29,849 bases of DNA. Origin: Baffinella frigidus. Its lineage: Eukaryota > Cryptophyceae > Cryptomonadales > Baffinellaceae. Position numbers and translations under genes: made by a program. The notes beneath the pieces were generated by a model. The model was given only the letters and a program-made list of their open reading frames with translations, did no database searches and was not told where the DNA came from. Below, in pieces: positions 26,610-29,849 of the stretch; position 1 is the first letter of the stretch; each line of letters begins with the position of its first letter. The stretch lies in NCBI GenBank assembly GCA_026770585.1, contig MU646349.1:606697-636545 (forward strand), written 5' to 3'.

Positions 26610-29600
26610 GGTCCAGCAAAATGCCCCCCGAGACACCCGGGATATCCGAGACATCCCGCCCCGACGCCGGATGCCCTGAACCCTCAACCCACACCTGGTC
26701 CACGCAGGGTGAACGCGCGGGCCCTAGGCATAGGCATACTGCAGGGTCCTGGGGGAAGGCGCTTTCTTATGAGCGAGGTAACCCTGCCACACAGCGGGCT
26801 ACGAAGGCACGCCTTTGCATCGAACCTCCTCCACCACGCAAGAGTGTAGGGCAGAGTGGCCTGCAGGAGAAATAGTCAGATCTGACTATTTTTCAAGTTC
26901 ATGAGTGGACATTTTCCCCAGAGAAAAATGGAAATTTCGGAAAGTTGGTACAAATTCCGTGTGAACTGACTTGTTTTGCCAGGTCAGCCCTACACTCTTG
27001 TGTGGCACCCCTGCGTGCGCGCTATGGAACTCAATCAAGGGTGCGTTCCCGCGCGGGCAGCAAGCACACGGACAGGGCCGTATCACGTCGGGTCGCAGGG
27101 CACGGATCGTGTATCGCTGGGATGGGACAGACCCCACCGCATGGCGTACACTGACGTTGGGAGATCGTGCGTCTTACGTAGGGGGCGCGTGCCGAAGCCC
27201 GAGACCCTGAACCGCCCGTCCACGCAGGTGAACGCGTGGCAGGCGTTCGAGACGCGCGCGGAGGTGTTTCCCGCGTTCTTCGCCGCCGTAGTCGCCGCCC
27301 AGGTTCAAATCCACAACCCCCTAAACGCTCAAATCTTCAAAACCTCAAACTCTTGAAACCCTCAAAACCTCAACCCGCCCAGGTTCAAATCCACAACCCC
27401 CTAAACGCTCAAATCTTCAAAACCTCAAACTCTTGACACCCTCAAAACCTCAACCCCCTAACACATATTGCCACTCTTGACACCCTCAGACCCTCAACCC
27501 CTAACACACATTGCCATACGGTGGGGGAGGGGGCGTTCAAATCTCATGCCATCATACTGATCCCGGAACCATGGACCCGCAATCCGCAACCCTACACTCT
27601 AAACCCCAAACCCTAAACACTAAACCCTAAACCCCACACCCTAAACCCTCAACCCCAACCCCCAAACCCCACACCCTAAACCCTAAACCCTAAACCCCAA
27701 ACCCTAAATCCTAAACCCCAAACCCTAAACCCTAAACCCGAAACCCCAAACCCCAAACCCCGCAGGAGAGCGAGGACGCGTCGGTGCGCGAGAAGGGGAT
27801 GATCGTGAAGTTCCTGGTCAACTGCTTCCAGTCGCTCGAAAACGCCATGGTGCGGGGTGTCTGCCTCCAGCAGGTACACCCTCCCCTCCTTACACACAGG
27901 CGCTACCCGCTGCGGGGCGAAGAGCAGGAGTTTCGCATCATAGCCCAACGCCACGCCCTTGCCATTCTCGCACACCACCTGCACAGACGCGCACAACGAA
28001 CACGGATTTGTACGTGTCTGTGTACACAACGCCATGGTGCGGGGGGGGTGCCTCCAACAGGTACACCCTCCCCTCCTTACACACAACGAACATGTGATGT
28101 ATTTGTTGAGGGCGTATAAGCCTACCGACCTTAAGTTATCAATTCTTAGGCAAGTTAACATTTCTTAAGTGGCCGATTCTTAAGTGGCTGTATGAGCCCA
28201 AGGGTTTGAACATGTCTGTGGACACACCGCCATGGTGCGGGTGGTCGGCCTCCAGCAGGTACACCCTCCCCGCCTGACCCTTCTGACCCGTTTTTATCCG
28301 GGGAAACCTATTTTTCTTTCATTTGATGGCAACGAAAATTACTACACAAATGCTTTAATATTACTAGGTCCGGGAGGTCTGGGAGGTCTGCCTCCAGCAG
28401 GCACCCCTCCCCTCCTGCCGTGACGCGCTCGTGTTATCGTGACGCGCTCGTGTCATCGTGTCCCCTCCTGGCTTGAAGCAGCCGTGTCAACGTGCCAATG
28501 TACCGTGTCTGTCAATTTATCGCGTTTGTCAACTTACCCCCCGCCCCCCCCCAACCCTCAGGTGGCGCTCCCCCTCTGGCTGCACATCTCCCGCGCGCGC
28601 CTCGAACTCGAGATCCGGCAGGCGCCGCAGCTCGAGAAGAAGTGGAAGAGCATGGTGAAGAAGCAGAAGAAGGACGGCGCCGCTTCCACGCCGCTCTTCC
28701 TCCCCACGCTCCTCTCCTCCTTCTTCTCCCACCTCGCGTCGATCCCGGCTTCGGGGAAGGTGGAGATGGAGACGCGCAAGTACCTCGAGAGGGTGCTGGA
28801 GTTCCTCATCGACCTCATCGCGCAGCTGCCGACGCGCCGCTTCTTCCTCGCGATGCTCCTTGACCGCCAGCTCGTGGTACGCACCCGGACACCCTCAACC
28901 CTGCACCCTAGGCCCTGCGCCCTGCACCCCAAGCCCCCTGCAGAGAGGGAGGGAGAGAGGGAGAGAGGGAGAGAGGGAGAGAGGGAGAGAGAGAGAGAGA
29001 GAGATGGGGAGTGCCTCGTGGTACGAAGTGTGGATTGAAGCGCGCGCCTTTTCCCCCTAATCCCTGAACCCTGGACCCTAAACTCGACAGCCCAAACCCC
29101 AAACCCCAAAACCCAAACACCAAACACCAAACACCGAACCCAAACCCCAAACCCCAAACCCAAACCCCAAACCCCAACCCCAAACGCAGGTGCGCGCACG
29201 GCTCGCCCCGCTGGCCGGGCGGCCCGAAGGGCGGCTCTTCACCCAGCTGCTGGATCTCCTGGCGTTCTACCAGGACTTTGAGATCAACGAGCACACGGGG
29301 CAGCCGCTCTCGCGCGACGAGGTCGGTCTACACACCTGGGAACATATCACTAGGAACGGTAGGTTACAAACCGTATGGGCTACAAACGTTGGGCTACACA
29401 CCGTAACATATCACTAGGAACGTTAGGCTACAAACAGTTAGGCTACACACCTTGGAACATATCACTATAGAAACAATCTAGGGAAATCATTGGCGACATC
29501 ACTGGGAACAATCCATGCACATCACTGGGCACATCTTTGAACGCAACTGATTCTGTTGCACTATTATGCACTTGTATGCTATCTTACACATGGATTTTAC

Positions 29601-29796
29601 TTGACACCCACGATAGAACCAACCTAACATGTAGCTGATATGGCATCAAACCTGGAACTGATTCATTTGTGAAACTGATTCATCAAACCTGAAACTGGTT
29701 CATCAAACCTGGAACTGATTCATCAAACCTGAAACTGATTCATTTCGAACTGCAGGTGCTGGCGCGGCACTACGGGAAGATCCAGCTGCTCCAGCG
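20788..29796 (+). CDS. AQR: SAP-polyQ-RGG protein fused to Aquarius N-terminus; 14 exons, 3' end outside window
   Basis: Exons: 20788-20835, 21230-21289, 21389-21674, 21883-22007, 22189-22236, 22462-22521, 22770-22814, 23173-23259, 23921-25954, 27228-27302, 27766-27873, 28562-28876, 29190-29321, 29756-29796. All junctions are phase 0 except intron 3 (phase 1, uncertain) and the last (phase 2). Predicted order: SAP domain (residues ~17-50), polyGln (~70-250), Lys/Ala/Glu coil (~260-440), five Ala-rich repeats (~445-690), RG-rich stretch (~700-830), then Aquarius from ~835. Aquarius (AQR/EMB-4) is an SF1-like helicase that binds introns in the spliceosome; its helicase core would lie beyond the window. 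The last codon is split by GTAAAC, so the apparent TAA is intronic. Two adjacent genes are possible, but I find no stop or second promoter between the parts. Confidence 0.7.
21230..21490 (+). other. SAP domain (exons 2-3)
   Basis: Exon 2 gives VLDLKEQLKKRGLPVTGNKP and exon 3 continues DLIERLKDAMDQE. This matches the SAP pattern: two amphipathic helices, an invariant Gly after 'KRGLP', 'GNK' turn, then 'LIERL'. SAP domains bind AT-rich DNA or chromatin-associated RNA and occur in SAF-A, Acinus and PIAS proteins. Exon 2 ends exactly in the turn. A Gly/Ser linker and polyGln follow. Confidence 0.85.
21523..23259 (+). other. polyglutamine exons 3-8
   Basis: CAG-rich coding runs in six small exons (e.g. 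QQQQQMLMMQQQQQ; QLQQQMAALQQQQKMAEQQM; LLHMQQQQEQQTLL; NQQQMGQMTQQAQQLLNQ; MQQQLLQQQLLQQQQ). Each exon is 45-290 nt and most introns fall between whole codons, so exons could be skipped without frame loss. Confidence 0.7.
22920..23160 (+). repeat. 7-nt minisatellite in intron 7 (CCCTGAA/CCTTGAA variants)
   Basis: Heptamers CCTTGAA, CCCTGAA, CCCTGGA and CCTTGCA in blocks of one variant, each with period 7. They run up to the acceptor GTGGCAG before exon 8. Confidence 0.85.
23282..23383. repeat. family N-like foldback element in intron 8
   Basis: TA-flanked hairpin with arms ATTAATTGCTTTTG.GCAACG and complement, carrying TGTGTAGTAATTTTCGTTGC as in the family N copy at 18774. Its outer ends are unlike that copy, so the internal arm is shared while the termini differ. 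Confidence 0.75.
23520..23625 (+). repeat. short tandem repeat in intron 8
   Basis: About five imperfect ~20 bp units of the type GACCGTTGGTCTGGTGCC / CACCGTTGGTCTGGTACCC within intron 8. Confidence 0.6.
24500..25240 (+). repeat. five coding repeats of 162 bp (54 residues)
   Basis: Units read GDDSFAAGMAGA(T/A)AAAAAFRE, then KAAAAAAGVGSCPPVPTASR and DP followed by ~11 Ala. The GDD codons lie at 24515, 24677, 24839, 25001 and 25163 (GAD in the last), exactly 162 nt apart. Copies 2 and 3 are nearly identical in DNA, so the array is recent or homogenised. Probable low-complexity helical linker. Confidence 0.9.
25270..25655 (+). other. RG/RGG-rich segment
   Basis: Dense GRG and RGRG motifs (e.g. 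AKRGRGGGTVRGRGAKRGRG, GGARGRGRGAAAGG) with one structured-looking island, ILQEGDMAGFIKGMGGEMLP. RGG segments commonly bind RNA and are targets of arginine methylation. Positioned directly before the Aquarius part. Confidence 0.75.
25955..26515 (+). repeat. CCCTGAA/CCCCGAA/CCCTCAA heptamer array in intron 9
   Basis: About 560 bp of 7-nt units starting immediately at the splice donor (CAG|GTCAACCCTCAACC). Variants CCCTCAA, CCCCGAA and CCCTGAA are interleaved. The C-rich strand is the sense strand. A short G-rich run (GGTTGAGGGTTGAGGGTTGA) follows at 26576. Confidence 0.9.
26516..27227 (+). other. remainder of intron 9
   Basis: Contains a degraded family A element (26721-26787, right arm CTTTCTTATGAGCGAGGTAA) and a perfect 22 bp palindrome centred on AGATCT (AAATAGTCAGATCTGACTAT + TT, 26870-26891). 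No exon recognised; intron ends CCGTCCACGCAG. Confidence 0.6.
27295..27437 (+). repeat. duplication of exon 10 splice donor and intron start
   Basis: GCCCAG|GTTCAAATCCACAAC and the next ~50 bp recur 79 bp downstream (27374-27437), including the last exon bases and the GT donor. Confidence 0.85.
27590..27764 (+). repeat. CCCTAAA telomere-like array at end of intron 10
   Basis: Heptamers CCCTAAA and CCCCAAA run to the acceptor CCCCGCAG before exon 11, serving as its pyrimidine-rich tract. Confidence 0.85.
27843..28415 (+). repeat. four copies of exon 11 3' end plus splice donor in intron 11
   Basis: The exon 11 end CGCCATGGTGCGGGGTGTCT, GCCTCCAGCAG|GTACACC and CTCCCCTCC recur at about 28029-28085, 28228-28275 and (partial) 28372-28415. 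Three keep GT donors; the last reads CAG|GCACCC. Only the first is spliced in the reconstructed protein. Confidence 0.85.
28297..28364. repeat. half family N element in intron 11
   Basis: TCCGGGGAAACCTATTTTTC and GGCAACGAAAATTACTACAC identical to the left arm at 18774; the right arm is absent. Confidence 0.75.
28945..29188 (+). repeat. GAGA microsatellite and CCCAAA array in intron 12
   Basis: GGGAGAGAGGGAGAGAG runs at 28945-29005, then AAACCCCAAACC/CCCAAACAC units from about 29085 to the acceptor CAAACGCAG before exon 13. Confidence 0.8.
29335..29745 (+). repeat. two tandem repeat blocks in intron 13
   Basis: First block: GGCTACAAACGTTGGGCTACA and ACATATCACTAGGAACG units (29335-29470). Second block: five ~21-23 bp units CTGATTCATCAAACCTGAAA (29650-29745) just before the acceptor CTGCAG. 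Confidence 0.75.
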
Positions 29797-29849
29797 GTAA
29801 ACCCCTCAACCCTAAACCCTAAACCCTGAACGCCCGCGTGACCGGTCAC

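Larger units (their letters stand above)
25667..29796 (+). other. AQR: Aquarius N-terminal domain (exons 9-14)
   Basis: LTKLAEKHWGKEVKEGEGVF ... LNRIMTLEYSQFLEKYLWPH ... LIIMVNEKFREQ (exon 9), NAWQAFETRAEVFPAFF (10), REKGMIVKFLVNCFQSLENA (11), ALPLWLHISRARLELEIRQA ... RVLEFLIDLIAQLPTRRFF (12), RLFTQLLDLLAFYQDFEIN ... GQPLSRDE (13), LARHYGKIQLLQR (14). This follows the human Aquarius N-terminal armadillo-like region without large gaps, with every exon joined in phase. The match is by recalled family sequence; helicase motifs are not in the window. Confidence 0.93.

Noticed and set aside
29797-29800. TAA as the stop codon of the Aquarius gene
   Set aside because: The GTAAAC donor overlaps it, Aquarius proteins continue for many hundreds of residues past this point, and heptamer intron sequence follows.

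Overview
This is eukaryotic nuclear DNA, most likely from a microalga. Coding exons are short, very GC-rich and split by GT-AG introns, usually in phase 0. Introns and intergenic DNA are packed with degenerate plant/algal-type telomere heptamers (TTTAGGG/CCCTAAA), and there is no bacterial-style gene packing. I cannot name the species. Positions 1-95 are pure G and 16566-16575 are N, so the window looks like the end of a draft contig.

Layout. Positions 96-3250 are mostly non-coding: hairpin elements, a dispersed ~100 bp repeat, and a ~60 nt piece resembling the 5' part of large-subunit rRNA. Positions 3250-3771 (+) hold AT-rich, decayed coding sequence interrupted by a hairpin element. Positions 3912-4489 (-) encode a PDZ domain over three exons. 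Positions 4600-10100 are almost entirely repeats (a ~100 bp family, many inverted-repeat elements, a 141 bp tandem array) plus one orphan exon tail at 8736-8850 (-). Positions 10107-10894 (-) form a small three-exon gene of unknown function. Positions 11.0-16.1 kb are again repeats, including a ~1.3 kb imperfect palindrome (12459-13748) with two copies of one ORF.

The gene-rich end is 16.1-29.8 kb. A divergent pair starts from a ~122 bp intergenic region (20666-20787) with a perfect CTTTGACGTCAAAG palindrome. Leftward (-, 20665 to 16134) runs a multi-exon gene for a multi-pass membrane protein. It has one in-frame TGA and one homopolymer frameshift, and its non-coding parts contain seven different hairpin elements and a telomere-like array. 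Rightward (+, 20788 to beyond the window) runs a gene I reconstruct as 14 exons. It encodes a SAP domain, polyglutamine segments, a Lys/Ala-rich coil, five exact-period 54-residue Ala-rich repeats, an RG-rich stretch, and then the N-terminal part of Aquarius (AQR), the intron-binding spliceosomal helicase. Aquarius is clearly recognised; the fusion with the SAP/polyQ part is inferred from matching intron phases and open frames.

The main unexpected pattern is a swarm of at least ten families of ~100-175 bp near-perfect foldback elements, nearly all flanked by a TA dinucleotide. Several lie in introns. In at least one case the element makes up nearly a whole intron, and in another its edge supplies the AG of a possible 3' splice site. 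A second pattern, seen at three loci, is duplication of an exon's 3' end together with its 5' splice site.
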